A stretch of DNA of 64,000 nt from Trochalopteron elliotii (lineage: Eukaryota > Chordata > Aves > Passeriformes > Leiothrichidae): assembly GCA_024734555.1 (NCBI GenBank), contig JANPWX010000480.1, forward strand, positions 2,289,816 through 2,353,815. The letters are read 5' to 3'. The position numbers and the translations under genes were made by a program. Below, piece by piece: positions 13,201-46,890 of the stretch. Every line of letters starts with the position of its first letter. Positions within the stretch are counted from its first letter, which is position 1. Under the pieces are notes generated by a model. It was not told the origin of the DNA. It did not search any database and saw only the letters and a list, made by a program, of their open reading frames with translations.

Positions 13201-16200
13201 TCCCTAGTGACTTTTTAAGGATTTCTTCCTTTTCTACTGTATAAGAATGTTGCCACTAACTTGCAGGTAATTGGCAAAATGTTGCCCTTTAAATTACTGT
13301 TTACTGAGAGAGTTGTTTTTCTCCTGAATTTGTTAAACCATGCTGGCTTTTGTCATTTAGAAGAAAGCATTTATTTCTATTCTTGTATTCATCTTCTGAA
13401 ACAGAGACCAAAATAGAGCTGTAGCAGTTATTATCTATTTTTCTAGAATTTTTTCTCTCCTGTTGTATCTCACTGCTGTGGAAGGCCAGTAGTGAAGCAT
13501 TAAGGCTTTAATGTGATTGCTCCCAAGGTGAGCAATAAAGCTGCCTCAGGGCATAAGGAAACTTGTTCTGTGGGATTTCCCCCAGTGCCTGCTGACTGGA
13601 ACTGCTCTGGCCAAGCTTCTAAAAATCAGAGGGCTGTCACATGAACTGCCCAACTTGTGCAAAGAAAAGGTGTCATAACCCTTAGGGAGGGTTACAAAAA
13701 GCACTTGGAAACGTTTTGACATGGGAAAATGAAGTTCTGAAGAACAGAAAAATGGGTGGGTGCTGTCATGTGCTGAGCAGTGCTGCCAAACACTGGCAAA
13801 CCTCAGCTGGAGTTAGCTGTGCACCAGGTTAGAGTTCTGCAAAGGCTTTCTCCCAAGCAGCAGGACCTCTGAGCTGGTTTGGTAATACCAGGTTGGTCTG
13901 CCAAGGTGTTATCAACCAACTCCCTTGATCTAATGCTGAATGCTTTTAAAAAAAGATTGAATAACCTTTCAGGCATGTGTGTTAATGATTTTCTTGTTGT
14001 CCTGTCATGTTTATGCTTGTGGGTAATCTTGTTTAGTAATGGACTAAGTGCCACGAGTACAGAAACTTGTAGACAGGCTCCAGACACTTTGCCTGACAAG
14101 AGACCTGACTTCTCATTATCTCCCTATAAACCCTGCTAATCTTGGTATGAACCTGCAAACAAAGCATGACTTATTTGGGTAAGAGTGAAATAACAGCTAT
14201 ATGTAAAGAACACTGTGTTCCTTATAAAGTATATTGTGTTCTTTTTAAAGTATAAAGAACATTGTGTTCTTTATACACGAAATTGCTGCATTTGCTACGA
14301 GACTGCTTTGATGTACATTTGTGATGTTTTGTTCCTCTGGGGCCCAAATGTAGCTCTCAGAGGCACGTTAGCTTTTAAAATGACTGCATGGACTTGATAA
14401 TCTTCATGAGTGGTGATACCTGTCAGTATCAACCATGTTAAATTGTCCCTCATGTGAGTTACAAACAGATATTTACTGCAAGAACATGCTTGATTTTGGT
14501 GGTTGACCTCAACACTGAGACCCTACTTGCTGAAAGCATTTAACTGTGTCTTTGAAAGAACCAATCAAAGGAATGTTCCTGTGAGTCACATTGGTGGTAT
14601 CTGAGTCCTTGGGGTGTGGGTGTTTGCTGAGGGCATTCTTGTCCAGAGAGTCAAACTGGAGGCATTTACAGTTGCAGAGGTTCACAAGTCCAGTGTTAAG
14701 TTCAAGGAATTAAAATAGGCATCAAGGAAGTTTCAGGTTTTATTTGAAACATGACTTTGGTGCAGCTGGAAGGAAGTGCCAGTTATGTGAGCTGAATTGG
14801 AGAATCCTTGGATCCTGCTGGAGTGTGGGCTGCTGAGCACTGGATGAGGTGACCTCTGCACTTGGCTCATAATAGGGTTGATTAATACTGAGCAGTGTTT
14901 ATTTGCCTTGCTGTTTCTATTCAGGCTGAGGGAACAGACAGATTACAGGAGTCATCCTCCTAAATCTGTGGCCTAATTTCAACCCGTTGTGGCATTGAGT
15001 GTCTTAATAGAAGCACACATTTGCATCTGTGATGGCTGAGCTATATTTACTTTGAGTGTACAGCCTGCCAACTCTCCACTTGGAATCCACAGTGATTGCA
15101 CAGACACAGTGAATGGTTGGGAGTACAGTTTGACTTGAGGACATAACTCTGTGAGATGCTTTGCCTATGCAATTACAACAGAAACAAATGCTATTTAGTC
15201 ATCTGCATGACACAAGTTTACCTTAAAGCTAAGGCTGAGATGTCAATAATTGTATCATTTCCATTATCAGCTGGGAATGTATTGTACAGAGTTTTGGAAA
15301 AACAGCTTTAGACTGTTTAGGTGTAGCAAAAATGATAATGCTGAATTCTAGCAAATTACATCAGGATACTAATAAGCACAAACCAGCTACAGGTTGAAAC
15401 ATCAACTCTCCATAACTTTCAGCTGAAACTTTTGGCAAAATAAGGTCATCCATTCTAGAAGGAGCAAATTCTTGGTGTTACATAGCTGGCCCATGAGCAG
15501 TGTTCCTGGTATAAGCCTTAACCTGTTGGCTCCCTTCTCCCACCAGCCATGTCTTCCACAAGACCTGCATTGACCCCTGGCTTCTGGAGCACGGGACGTG
15601 TCCTCTGTGCAAATGTGACATCCTCAAAGTGCTGGGGGTCGAGGTAAGCCTGTTGTGGTGACAGTCACAGTGTCCTGAGTGTCCTGAGCACACCTGGAGC
15701 TTTTTCATGCAGCCTCCAGAGTGCAGGTGATGAGCACAGGCGTTGCCATGTCTGTGGCCAGATGCTTTAGGAATAATTCCCTTCTAGGGGAGCCTGCAGC
15801 TGACCTGCTGTGAGTTGGTATCACCTCAAGGCTTGGGCAGAATGTCAGCCAAAGCTGATTCATGCCTGATGGAAGAATCACTCTCAGCTCTTGTGCTCAC
15901 AGCTAAGGGTGTTTCTCAAACCTTCAGGCAGACTTTGACAGCTCATACTGGCCCTGAAAGCAGCTTCTCTTCAGTTGCTCAGTACCTGAAGCCTTTGAAA
16001 AGTGAATGTGTCAGCATGGATGACATTTCTGGAGCTGCATTATTTCCTAGGATACATCAGGAGTTTCTGATGTGCTCTGTAATTGCTCATTGTTGCAAGT
16101 GCCAGAGGAAGATGCTGTTGCCAGTGCCTGATGCTGCCTGGACCAGCTGAAATGTAAGCCAGAGTTTGCCTGGGGGAGGCAGATCTGCACTGAGTGGAGG

Positions 16201-17141
16201 GAAGACTCTTTTCCTGGTTCTGGGCAAACAATGCAGAAGCTATGTCTGACCTTCCCACTCAATTAGGCAGTGACTGATTTTCACCTCTGATGCTGGAGGT
16301 TAACAGCAGAGCTTTTATTCCATTTCATGTTTTTCCCTCTGCCTAAAAGTGCTCTGGACTCAGTCCTTGCAGACATTGTTCTCCCAGAAAGATGCACCCT
16401 CCTGCCAAGCTGTAATTTAACCATTTTCTCTTTTTTTTTTCCCCAAAGATGGATGTAGAACCACGGTCTGAGCCTGTGCAAGCCCCAGGATCCAGTGGGC
16501 AAAGACCTCTGTCCACTGTCACTATAGTTAATGAAGAGGACAATCTCAGTGAAACAGCATCATCTGGATATGACTCTGTGCAGGGACCAGATGAATCTGC
16601 TCAGGAGGCACCTGCACCATCACAAAGTATGTCTGCTCTTCCATCTGCCTTGCTAGATCATTTGTGCTTGGCTGCTTAGGCTGGGAATTTGGGGGAGTTG
16701 TCTTTGTAGCATCTCACAGGGCTTGAATAATTTGTTTTTCAGGGTTATCTTACTCTTCCCTTTTGTTTTAGCTCTTAGCTCTGACACTTGGTCTTTGTTT
16801 TCAAATGAAACACAGCCTTAATGTGAATTAAATGACAAAGTCTATGAAAGAATAGTTCAAAGTCAGAGGCTTACTACTTCACGAGCAAAGAGATTTTTCC
16901 AAAGACCAAAGATGTCCTTTATCCCTTTGTCTTTGGTTTGCTTTAAGGGGGTAATGCTTGGCTGTGGCACTTTTTAACTTGTCTTGACTTTTTCTTCTGT
17001 ACAGGTGACAACACACAGCCTGTGAGTGATGAATCCCAGCCCTCCACTGTGACTGTCCTTTCACACGGTGACAACCCAGGTTTTGAGGGAGATGAAGCAC
17101 AAGTTTGTGAAGGCAAGATTGTTTGTGAAGTCACCTTCTAA
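10017..17141 (+). CDS. RNF128: RNF128 (GRAIL) E3 ubiquitin ligase, 3' six exons; 5' end outside window
   Basis: This is a PA-TM-RING ubiquitin ligase of endosomal/Golgi membranes; the mammalian protein (GRAIL) restrains T-cell activation. Coding exons are 10017-10264, 12213-12284, 12907-12989, 15547-15643, 16449-16626 and 17005-17141; all have AG/GT borders and matching phases, 815 nt in total ending in TAA. In order they encode the end of the PA domain ([11 protein letters not shown]), one membrane segment ([19 protein letters not shown]), a basic linker, a RING-H2 with the full C-C-C-H-H-C-C-C ligand set split by one intron, and a serine/acidic tail with [12 protein letters not shown]. The RING (CNHVFHKTC, DPWLLEH, CKCDILK) and tail fit RNF128 and not RNF149. 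The first ligand of the PA domain and the signal peptide must lie before position 1, probably just before it because bases 1-150 are GC-rich. About 271 residues are visible of roughly 430 expected. TBC1D8B follows on the same strand, as in the human Xq22.3 block. Confidence 0.92.
12213..12284 (+). CDS. RNF128: RNF128 exon: cytoplasmic basic linker
   Basis: A 24-codon exon in phase 0 (acceptor tcgcag, donor gtagga). It encodes [19 protein letters not shown] and then KDGDK, the juxtamembrane linker that precedes the RING in GRAIL proteins. Confidence 0.92.
12907..12989 (+). CDS. RNF128: RNF128 exon: first half of RING-H2
   Basis: It encodes [17 protein letters not shown] and then [10 protein letters not shown], giving zinc ligands C1, C2 and C3. 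It ends inside the Asn codon of the CNH motif (donor gtaagt). Relative to the usual CAVCIE in the human protein, this copy has CVVCFE. Confidence 0.94.
14207..14221. promoter_or_regulatory. Near-consensus glucocorticoid/androgen response element
   Basis: AGAACACTGTGTTCC matches the inverted-repeat consensus AGAACAnnnTGTTCT at all but the last base of the right half-site. It lies 49 bp from a perfect copy. Binding is inferred, not shown. Confidence 0.45.
14256..14270. promoter_or_regulatory. Perfect glucocorticoid/androgen response element palindrome
   Basis: AGAACATTGTGTTCT is an exact match to the IR3 consensus of NR3C receptors. The inverted repeat extends to 12-bp arms (14250-14261 and 14265-14276) around TTG. 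Confidence 0.5.
15547..15643 (+). CDS. RNF128: RNF128 exon: second half of RING-H2
   Basis: It completes the split Asn codon and encodes [20 protein letters not shown] and then [12 protein letters not shown]. Histidine ligands H4 and H5 and cysteine ligands C6-C8 are intact, and so is the E2-contacting PWL tryptophan. A catalytically competent RING is expected. Confidence 0.95.
16449..16626 (+). CDS. RNF128: RNF128 exon: serine/acidic tail
   Basis: The acceptor follows a poly-pyrimidine run of about 12 T (cccaaag). It encodes [11 protein letters not shown] and the conserved acidic-serine patch [18 protein letters not shown]. It leaves one base of a split Ser codon. Confidence 0.9.
17005..17141 (+). 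CDS. RNF128: RNF128 last coding exon and stop
   Basis: Acceptor tgtacag. It encodes [20 protein letters not shown], then [12 protein letters not shown] and the C-terminal [10 protein letters not shown], with stop TAA at 17139-17141. The DNPGFEGDE stretch parallels the DNPTFEEDE of mammalian GRAIL. The last residues diverge from the mammalian tail. Confidence 0.9.
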
Positions 17142-18440
17142 GAACATCCCCTGCCACATGGTGCAAGCCTTCTGCAAGGAGCTGCCTACTGCCATGCCAG
17201 AGAAACCAAAAGTTGCAAGACTGTTGCAGAAAATACTGCATTGGCAATGTTCAGATAAATAGACTTGTCCAGATCATAATTGTATGGTTTGCCTTGCTTA
17301 AAACTGTATTTCCCACAGGAGTCTTAACACTCTCCAGATAAAGCTGTCTTAAATATAAAGAAAACCAGCAGATTTTAACTCAAACAAAAATTCCATCTTC
17401 AGCAAAGCTTCTCTACCACGTTTGAGTTAAGTGAGAAGATTTTTTTTTTTACATCATAGTTGTCTCCACTGGGAATTGTTTTGAGTTGGCTTTTTTTGTT
17501 ATTATTTTCATTCAAGTGGATTTTCATTGTAAACAAATTTATTTTGATCTGCTCTAATACTTATTTATGAGACAGTTTTGTTTAAAGCAACATGGTGTTT
17601 AATGTTTCCATGCACTAATTTGATAGGAGAAAGTGCAAACTAATGCTTGTCAAACTGGATTTTGTCCACAGTGTCTTTGGTTCTCTAACAACCAACTGAT
17701 TCTCTACCTCTCAACTCCAACCTGCCAACCACACATTCCTAAAGGGGAAGAAAAGAGAGCTGCAAGCTGACAGGCCAAATCTGACTTACTGTAAAGGGAA
17801 CAAGTGCAGGAACTTTTCAAACCTTATAATAATTAATCTGTTAATCTGGAATATCTTCAAGTGTGTTGGGGAGCTCTCACCATCTCTTAGCACCAGCAAT
17901 GTGCCCAAGTCCTGGCCATGTGGGAGTCTGGGGTGACCTCAGGAAAGACTCAGCCCAAGATGAAAAATAGATTCTTACCAAAGGATCTGCTGTGGTTTGT
18001 TCAGAAATGATCCAGCCTCTGAGAAATGCTGGACTGTTGCTGTTCATTGTCTTGCTCAAGTGCACAAGCTGCAGGGAGAGCTGATGTCCTGTGAGTGTCA
18101 CAGAGCTGGAGAAGCTGTCTGTCCTCTGTGTGGAGTTGAGATGGGCTCAAGTAGGAGCACTGGGTGCCTCAATAGTAAGTGGCTTGGCCTTGTCCAGTGA
18201 AGGTAACTAAGGACATCTTACAAATGCACTTTATTTTTTTACCTCTGCATCTTTGACTGGTTTCTGTTGTTTAGTAGGATTTTGTCTTAGAGCCTCCAAT
18301 AAATAATTTAAGAATCTGGGGGGAGATAAAAGCAATGCATTTTCTTAGCTTCATAGCACAAAAGAAATGGTTGTAAATATTTCATAATTTGTATTGAATT
18401 TGAATATGAAAATGTAAATAAAACTCTATTTTTGATGATC
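17142..18440 (+). other. RNF128: RNF128 3' UTR
   Basis: AT-rich sequence after the stop with two canonical AATAAA signals, at 18298-18303 and 18417-18422. The end is estimated some 20 bases after the second signal. I see no reading frame that continues the gene. Confidence 0.65.
18417..18422 (+). terminator. Poly(A) signal of RNF128 (distal)
   Basis: AATAAA inside tgtaaataaaact, followed by a T-rich stretch. An upstream signal at 18298-18303 could give a shorter transcript. Confidence 0.55.
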
Positions 18441-21400
18441 CTGACTGACAGAAAATATTACCAGCTCTCATGGAAGCAGATGCTGAATTTGCCCAGTCCC
18501 ACAGTCTTGAAACACATCCTTCTTTTTGGAGGCCAAAAAGAAGCAGTGTTTGCTCAAAGTAATTGGAATTAGGAGTGCTAATTATGTGCAGGATGCTACT
18601 GTTACATGGATTGAAACTGTGCTGAGATGCTGTAACCTAGTAGCTGTACTCCATGTTAAAGAAAATCCAAGCACCTTAGGATGTGTTCAGTGAGCTGCTG
18701 AATTGTCCTTGTAGGCACAGACCAGCCTGGCTGCATCTCACTTTCCCTTTGTCAGGTTGCTCAGCATCCCTTCCTTACTCCAAAGTCTATGTTTGCTTTG
18801 AGGGGAAAAAAAAACCACTTTAAAAATTACTTGTCCTTTGTTCTGTACTCTGCTGTGATTTACAGTAAGAGCTTGTTGCTCTCTTGGCTGGTTTGGGAGC
18901 AGTTAAATCTTGTATTTCTTTATAGCTCAGTTCCAAGTCTAGTCTAGAAAATATCAGTTGCTTCTGAGCTCCACTTGTAAAGCTGACTATAATCAGACTA
19001 CACTCTGAAGCTGTCATTTGCTGTGATTGCCTTTTTATTCTACCTCTGGAGTGCAGAGCAGTGAAAGGAACAGCCAAGCTGTAAATATCAGCCCCTGATC
19101 ACTTCATTCCATTTCCATATGACAAAGCTGGCATGAATTTATTGTGGTGTGTAAGCTCCAATTTAGTAGAATCTTAGGAATCATTTGCCAGTTTTGTGTT
19201 CAATAGGAGCAAAATTTGATGTTCAAGAAAAAAAAAGGGATTCAGATCAATTCAATACATTGAAAGGCACTTTTTGGGTTGCTTTGTTTGTAGAATTCAA
19301 GCTTTACATTTATTACCTTTGAAGAGCAACAGACCTCCCTTTTCCCCAGCACTTGTGTTTCTAAGGGTGATGTGGATGCACAGCCCTTTCTCAAGGAATG
19401 CACTAGTGGAGAATTGGAGGAGAGAGGGATGCAGAAGCTCCCACTGGTGAACCTGTGCTGCTGTAGGATCAGATGATGTGTATGGCATCTCTCCAGGCAG
19501 GGGTTTGCTTGCTCAAGGCATTTATGCTAATTTTCAGAGAGATATTTATTTCAGAGGGATTCTTAAATCAAATGTGACCCACTGCTAAAGGAACACGTGC
19601 AGGCAAGTACCTGAGCAGTATTTGAGTTACTGCTAGGCAGAACTTTATGGTTCTCCAGTTTTGCAGCTTAACTTGCAAGTCTCCCATGTTGTTACCTGTG
19701 CAGATTTGTTTGTAGCTAGTATCTATGCAAGGGATTTGGTTTAAAAATGAAAGTGTAAATTTCGTGAACACCATCTTGATACTAAACTTGGGTCTGTTGC
19801 TGCCAGACTGCCTTAAAGAAATTTCAAAGATCCACTCCCACTTCTTTGTATTTCCAAGTTTCCATGGGTAGCAACTCTTTACCTGCCCTACTTAGGGGGC
19901 TGTGCAGCAAAATATTCCCTTGTTTTTGGTGATGCCACGGGCTGGAATGTCTCTGGGTGATATGTGTATATATTTATGGTCTGTATATATGTTTGTGTGT
20001 GTGTGTGTGTGCACTGTGGCATGACAGACTCTCCTCTAATCAAGCAGCCAGCAGGAACGTGCCAGGGGGCTGGGGTTGTTCCTGAAAAGCAATAAAAACC
20101 CGCTGTTATTGTGCAATAGTTTCGGGGTTTTCCATAGATAATGTGTAAGATAGTGGAAATAATCAACCCACAAGTGATACAGTTGCTAAAATGTCTGCCT
20201 GTTGACTGTGTTAATATTCCCGCTGAGTCACACAGACGTGTCAATTGTTCTGTCCCCAAAAAGCAAACTGAACAGGCTCTGGCATCACAGCCAAGGGTTT
20301 GCTCACTCCCTCAGGGAAAGGGAGGGAGTTACCTCTCCTCTCTCTCAGGAATGCTCTGATTTAGACACTTCGGTGTGCTCTCAAAGGGGGACTGGGAAAG
20401 GTTTTTTAACCCTGCAGGAGAGGCAGCCTTGTTGCCTGGTGCTGGATTACTGTGCTCTCTTGTAAATCAGGCTTTACAACAGCAGGGCTTCGTTTTAAAT
20501 TTCAAATCAAAATAATACCAGTTTCTCATCTTGAGGAAAATTTTCAGGTGTCCCTATAGAACTATAGTTTCAGATGGGAATTTTGTTTAAAGCAGGGCTG
20601 GTGGTGAGGGCTGCAAACATATAAAAGCAGTTTGTGTCATAAGGGCAGTTGGACTCTAGCCATAAAATTGGGGGATACAGTCCATCTCAGTCTTTAGAGG
20701 GAAAATTCTGCACTTCTCAAGTGACCTAACAGTTGGACATAATAAATAAAGACATCTACCTTGCCTGTGTGATTTATTGTAATTTTCTTTCCATGTGTAC
20801 CACACCAGCACAGAAGGTAGCCCTGCCTTTTCACTCACGTTTAGACTGATGCCTTTCCTGTGCAGATGTGAATGGAGCTCCTCTCCTGCAGGGGTGTAAT
20901 GTCTGCAGTTTGGAAGACATCAAAGAAAATCAACTGCCTTCAGCAATTAATTTTCGTTTCAAGAGAGAATTGAAATCAAATTTCAGCGTTCATGGCATGT
21001 GAACTAAAAATTATGTAATACTCCTAGAGTAACTCTGCACTGGTTGTTCAACTGTTGGTTATACAGACTGAAGCCAACATTTATTTATATAGCTATTTAT
21101 TTATGTAATCTTGACATGGTTATTTGAGGGAAGTAATTTACCGTGTCTAGGATAAGTCTTGAATAAATGAAAGAAAAATTCTGCAGCACTAAATGGATCT
21201 GTGTGTCTGTAGAATGCATTGATTACACTGTAGCACGATTGTGCACTGATTAAGAAGGTTTTCAAGTGGCTATAAATAAATCCCTCTATGCCCATAGAGG
21301 AGCACTCTTTGCATCTGAACAGTATTTGATTAAGAACCCGGTGCCTGAGGGAACTGGAAAAGAAAAAGACATTCAAGACCTTGAAACATGGAGACAAATA

Positions 21401-22830
21401 CAAACCAGATATTTTCCAAGCAGTAGCATTTTAACTGTTAAATATTTATCCAATTAACAAAGTTTGAATGTTACATAAGCAAGTAACACAATGTCCTGAC
21501 ATGTCCAGTGTGTGTGTGTGAGTCACCAAACAGGCAAACTCTGGGTAGGAAATGCCAAGGGCATCTCTCCTTAATTTCCTGTATCCAGGGGCTTGTCTAA
21601 TTGGGGGAAATTAAATGGTAAACTCTCTCTGGGAATGCTCTTAGAGGAGCAGGATCCATGCAGGAAGCACTCAGTTCAGCTGGTAACTCCCCAGCACTGT
21701 CTGTTACTACTTGTGGCTTCAGTATTGAAGACTGAAGCCTCATGAAGAGCTGTGTGCCAGGGTATCAGGGGCTCTTATTAATGTTTGATCTGTGTTAGTT
21801 ACCACGTGCTGGTTAATGGCTTTTTATTTTATTTTTTCCTTTCTAGTAAAGGTAGACCACCAGAAATTTGTTGCTTCATCTTCTGTTATGAAAACAAGTA
21901 AAAGAATTGTATTAGTTAAATCTATATTCAGTCCCCAAAGTATAGCTCTTCAATTCTACAGCTTCTATTGCTGTGGTGCAATGAGTGATTGTAAGAAAAG
22001 AAAAAAAAAAAAAGTCTTATGCCAGCGTAATTCAGGCAGTTTTGAAGCTTCCTGTGAGTTGAGTGTGATTGCACACTTGGGTCTGCTTTCACACTGCTCC
22101 TTTGGGTAGGTGGTTGTTTATGCAGCTGGAAGTGGATGGGCATTGCCAAATAATTTCTGACTGCTTGGCAAAACCATGCTGTGCCTGTGCTCACAAATAG
22201 ACCAGTGCTAGCAGCAGCATTTTTGGTAGTGAAGTACTATTGAAAAGCAAGAAGGAAGGCAGGATAAAGCAAAAGTGCCAAGGTTGTGATGTACAGTTAG
22301 TGCATAATGTGCATATTTTTTTTTTAGAAAGAGCTCAAAGTAGAGGCTAAGTTTAAACAACTGCTGATTTTTTTTTTTTTTTGTACGACACACAATCAAT
22401 AAAGCATTATCCTTGAAAATCTTAGGGAGGTCAATTATACTGTAAATAGAGTGCTAAGGAAAGGGCACAGAAGTTCCTGGGAAACAGGAACTCACCCCAT
22501 TTGTACTGAAGGACAGATTGCGTTAGGAACAGGAGTGAATCTTGCAGGAGGTGGGAAAAGACGGGAAGTCCAGTCACCAGAGACTGGAGCAGAGGAGGCA
22601 GCGGGGCGTCCAGCCCTCTGAAACTTTTGTTTGTGTTTTCTGCCAGCCTGAGGGAGTCTCTGCGCCCCGACACGCCGCAGTGCCAGGCAAACACCCCTGG
22701 GCACCGAACACCGGCTCTAGTGGTTTGTCCGTCCTGTGGGCTGAAAATGGAGTCAGGAGTGGCCAGGACCGAACACGGGACTTGGCCACGGCCAGAGCGG
22801 CCACAGCAGCTTCTGCCCCGCTGAGGAGCC
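18441..22830. other. Intergenic spacer RNF128-TBC1D8B
   Basis: No gene recognised. It contains a (GT)n run at about 19994-20011, poly-A/T runs (21999-22014, 22316-22325, 22370-22382), a single CACGTG at about 21803 and otherwise unique AT-rich sequence. GC rises sharply from about 22560 towards the TBC1D8B promoter. Confidence 0.6.
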
Positions 22831-23220
22831 GCTCCCCGGGACACACAGAGCCGGGACCGGGAACCTCCGGACCGCGCTCCGGGACACAGGAAAGCCGGGA
22901 CTTGGCACTCCGCTCCGGGGTACACAAAGGCAGGACTCCGCACCCCGCCCCGGGACACACAAAGCCGGGACCGGGAACCCTCGAACCCCGCTCAGAGGCA
23001 CACAAAGCCGGGACCNACAAAGCCGGGACCGGGAACCCTCGAACCCCGCTCAGAGGCACACAAAGCCGGGACCAGGAAACCCCGGCCCCCCACTTAGGGG
23101 CATATAAAGTCGGAAATAGGAACCGCTAGTCCCCGCTCCGGGGCACAGCAAAGCCAGAACTCCGCACCACGCTCCGGGGCACACAAAACCGGGACTCCGC
23201 GCCCCGCTCCGGGAGAGGCC
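22831..23220. repeat. Irregular GC-rich minisatellite upstream of TBC1D8B
   Basis: About eight degenerate units of 33-55 bp built on CCGCTCCGGGGCACACAAAG and CCGGGACCGGGAACC. Reading frames stay open on both strands, giving proline/glycine-rich conceptual peptides with no family resemblance; I regard these as non-coding. The sole N of the window (23016) sits at a unit join. Confidence 0.8.
23016..23016. other. Ambiguous base (N) inside minisatellite
   Basis: The N interrupts a unit (gccgggacc-N-acaaagccgggacc), and near-identical sequence occurs on both sides. This looks like a collapsed or joined tandem copy rather than a simple miscall. Confidence 0.8.
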
Positions 23221-23279
23221 GCCGGGGCTGCGGGGGCAGCTCCTCACCGCCACGCGGCCCGGGGCGCGCAGGGCCCGAC

Positions 23280-23291
23280 GGGAGCTGTAGT
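23280..23291 (-). promoter_or_regulatory. ZNF143/THAP11-type motif 1
   Basis: On the minus strand it reads ACTACAGCTCCC, followed by GTCGG. It matches the SBS core of this promoter class. Confidence 0.55.
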
Positions 23292-23318
23292 CCCGCGGTA
23301 GGGCATCGCGCAGCCGAC

Positions 23319-23330
23319 GGGAGTTGTAGT
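23319..23330 (-). promoter_or_regulatory. ZNF143/THAP11-type motif 2
   Basis: On the minus strand it reads ACTACAACTCCC followed by GTCGG. It is 39 bp from motif 1 and has the same orientation and flank, which suggests a local duplication. Confidence 0.55.
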
Positions 23331-23370
23331 CCTATTACGGAAACGGCAGCGCGGCCCCTTGGCAGCAAGG

Positions 23371-23389
23371 ACTACAGCTCCCAGCATGC
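23371..23389 (+). promoter_or_regulatory. ZNF143/THAP11-type motif 3 (full-length)
   Basis: ACTACAGCTCCCAGCATGC matches 16 of 19 positions of the classical ACTACAATTCCCAGAATGC element. It lies about 90 bp upstream of the start codon. Confidence 0.65.
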
Positions 23390-23480
23390 CCCAGGAGCCC
23401 CTCCCTGCTCTGCTGGCACCGCAGCTGTGAGTGCGGGGCGGGCACGGCGGTGGGAGCGCTGCGCCGTGAGGGGCCGCGCG

Positions 23481-45387
<21,907 letters not shown>

Positions 45388-46890
45388 TTTTCTTTCCATT
45401 TGACTCTGAATTAATCACATAAAGTGCTTACAAATGAAGGCTGTAACTCTGGAAATCAAGTCTGGTGTTGACATAGGGAATGAAGTTTGAAGAATTAGCT
45501 TTAAGTATCAGATTACTGGTATGTAATGTAAATAAAAATAGTTTGAAGCACAGTCACTTTCTTGCATTGTTCGTAAGTTTTCACTCCAAAAAAAGGGACT
45601 GAAAAATAAACTGTCTTTACCATGTTATTAAAACATGCAGCATTGCTTGGAGATACTGGATGTGTACCTGTTGCAAACCTGTCTGAATGTTAGAGTAGGT
45701 GTTCTCCAGGTTCTTTTCTATTATTGTGATAAAAGGAATGACTTTTTCACATTTTCACTTTAAAGGAGTGTCAACAGCTTGGAGGTTGTCTTCCACATTA
45801 ATTAGTTATTTCCAAATTGCTTGTGGACTGGGGTCAAAGCAGGGTGAAGACTAAGAACAGAGGCTGTGGTAGCACAAGACCATGAGATTAGAAAAGGAAG
45901 CTGCCCTGCTCACAATTCCTCTGCTTTGATGTTACCCATGGGTCTGGACTCTAGCAGATTCCACCTCCTCTTTTTCCCATTTTCATCCCATTCTTCCTAC
46001 AAAGAAAAGGTGAAAAGGATGGAAGCTTTTTTGGTCATCCAGGCTGCACAAGGATGCAGAAACTAACACTGATTGTTTAAAATCAAGGGAAAGCAGTGGC
46101 TAAATCTGCCTGACCACATGGTGGTTGTACTTTATCTGGCAAGAGGAGCCATTGTTGGCTTTTTAGGAGCATGTTGATGAAATGTAGAGTTTTGCTGGTG
46201 TTTGGAAAGCCCAAGCACAGGCCATCTGTAGCTGAGTGTTGACTGTTGAGCTGCTTAGGGACAGATTGCTGTTGCTTCTTTGCCTACCCTGAGTCTGTAC
46301 CTCAACCCAGTAGTTACTATTGCTTTTCTATAGCACTCTGCATTACTGCTGCTGTAATATTTTCCATCTGTCAGGATTCAAGGCAACAAGAAAACCCCCT
46401 TGAATCTGACTTGAAATTTTTAATGCATAAAATCTGATATAGTAGAGATCCTGTGGAGGAAAGCTCTTCCAGTGTAAAAGCTGAGAAATGTTGACCTTGA
46501 ATCTTTGGTAGCTGGTGCTAGGAGGCATTTAGAGGAGGAGGGTTAAGGGTTTGTATTTGAACAACAACAGCAAAGTAAGTGGGGAGTCTGTGCTAAACTA
46601 GTTTAAAATGTCTGTTTCTAAAGCCTGTGTGACAATCTCCCTCTGCAGAGCAGCATTATTTTTATACTGTGCATGTATTTTTAAAGAAGCAGAATGGGGA
46701 TGGTATCTTTCTGAGGCTTTTGTTGCAATACTGGTGTGAATGAAGAATAAAATGAATTTCTGGCTTATGTTACAGGCACTTTGTGAAATGCCATCACTGC
46801 AGTTGGTGGTAAATTTATGAATTATGTCTTACACTCTCCTCAATACTCTCAGGTATTAATGTAAAATAAAGTTTTACTGAAGAAATCCAA
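45388..46890 (+). other. TBC1D8B: TBC1D8B 3' UTR
   Basis: AATAAA occurs at 45531, 45605, 46746 and 46865, so several 3' ends are possible. The annotated end assumes the last one is used. Confidence 0.55.

Larger units (their letters stand above)
12990..15546 (+). other. RNF128 intron splitting the RING
   Basis: A 2.5 kb intron with no exon or recognised transposon. It contains the paired steroid-receptor-type palindromes at 14207-14270. Confidence 0.7.
23240..23480 (+). promoter_or_regulatory. TBC1D8B: CpG-island promoter and 5' UTR of TBC1D8B
   Basis: GC- and CpG-rich, TATA-less sequence ending at the ATG at 23481. It holds three copies of the ZNF143/THAP11 core ACTACARYTCCC, two on the minus strand and one on plus. 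The transcription start is probably around 23390-23430. Confidence 0.7.

Noticed and set aside
18441..22830. CNOT11, expected if this were the 2q11.2-type block
   Set aside because: No exon with CNOT11-like sequence on either strand; the neighbours are RNF128 and TBC1D8B types.
22431..23129. Overlapping open frames of 160-195 codons on both strands
   Set aside because: By-product of the GC minisatellite; peptides repeat imperfectly and differ by frame, and one contains the N.
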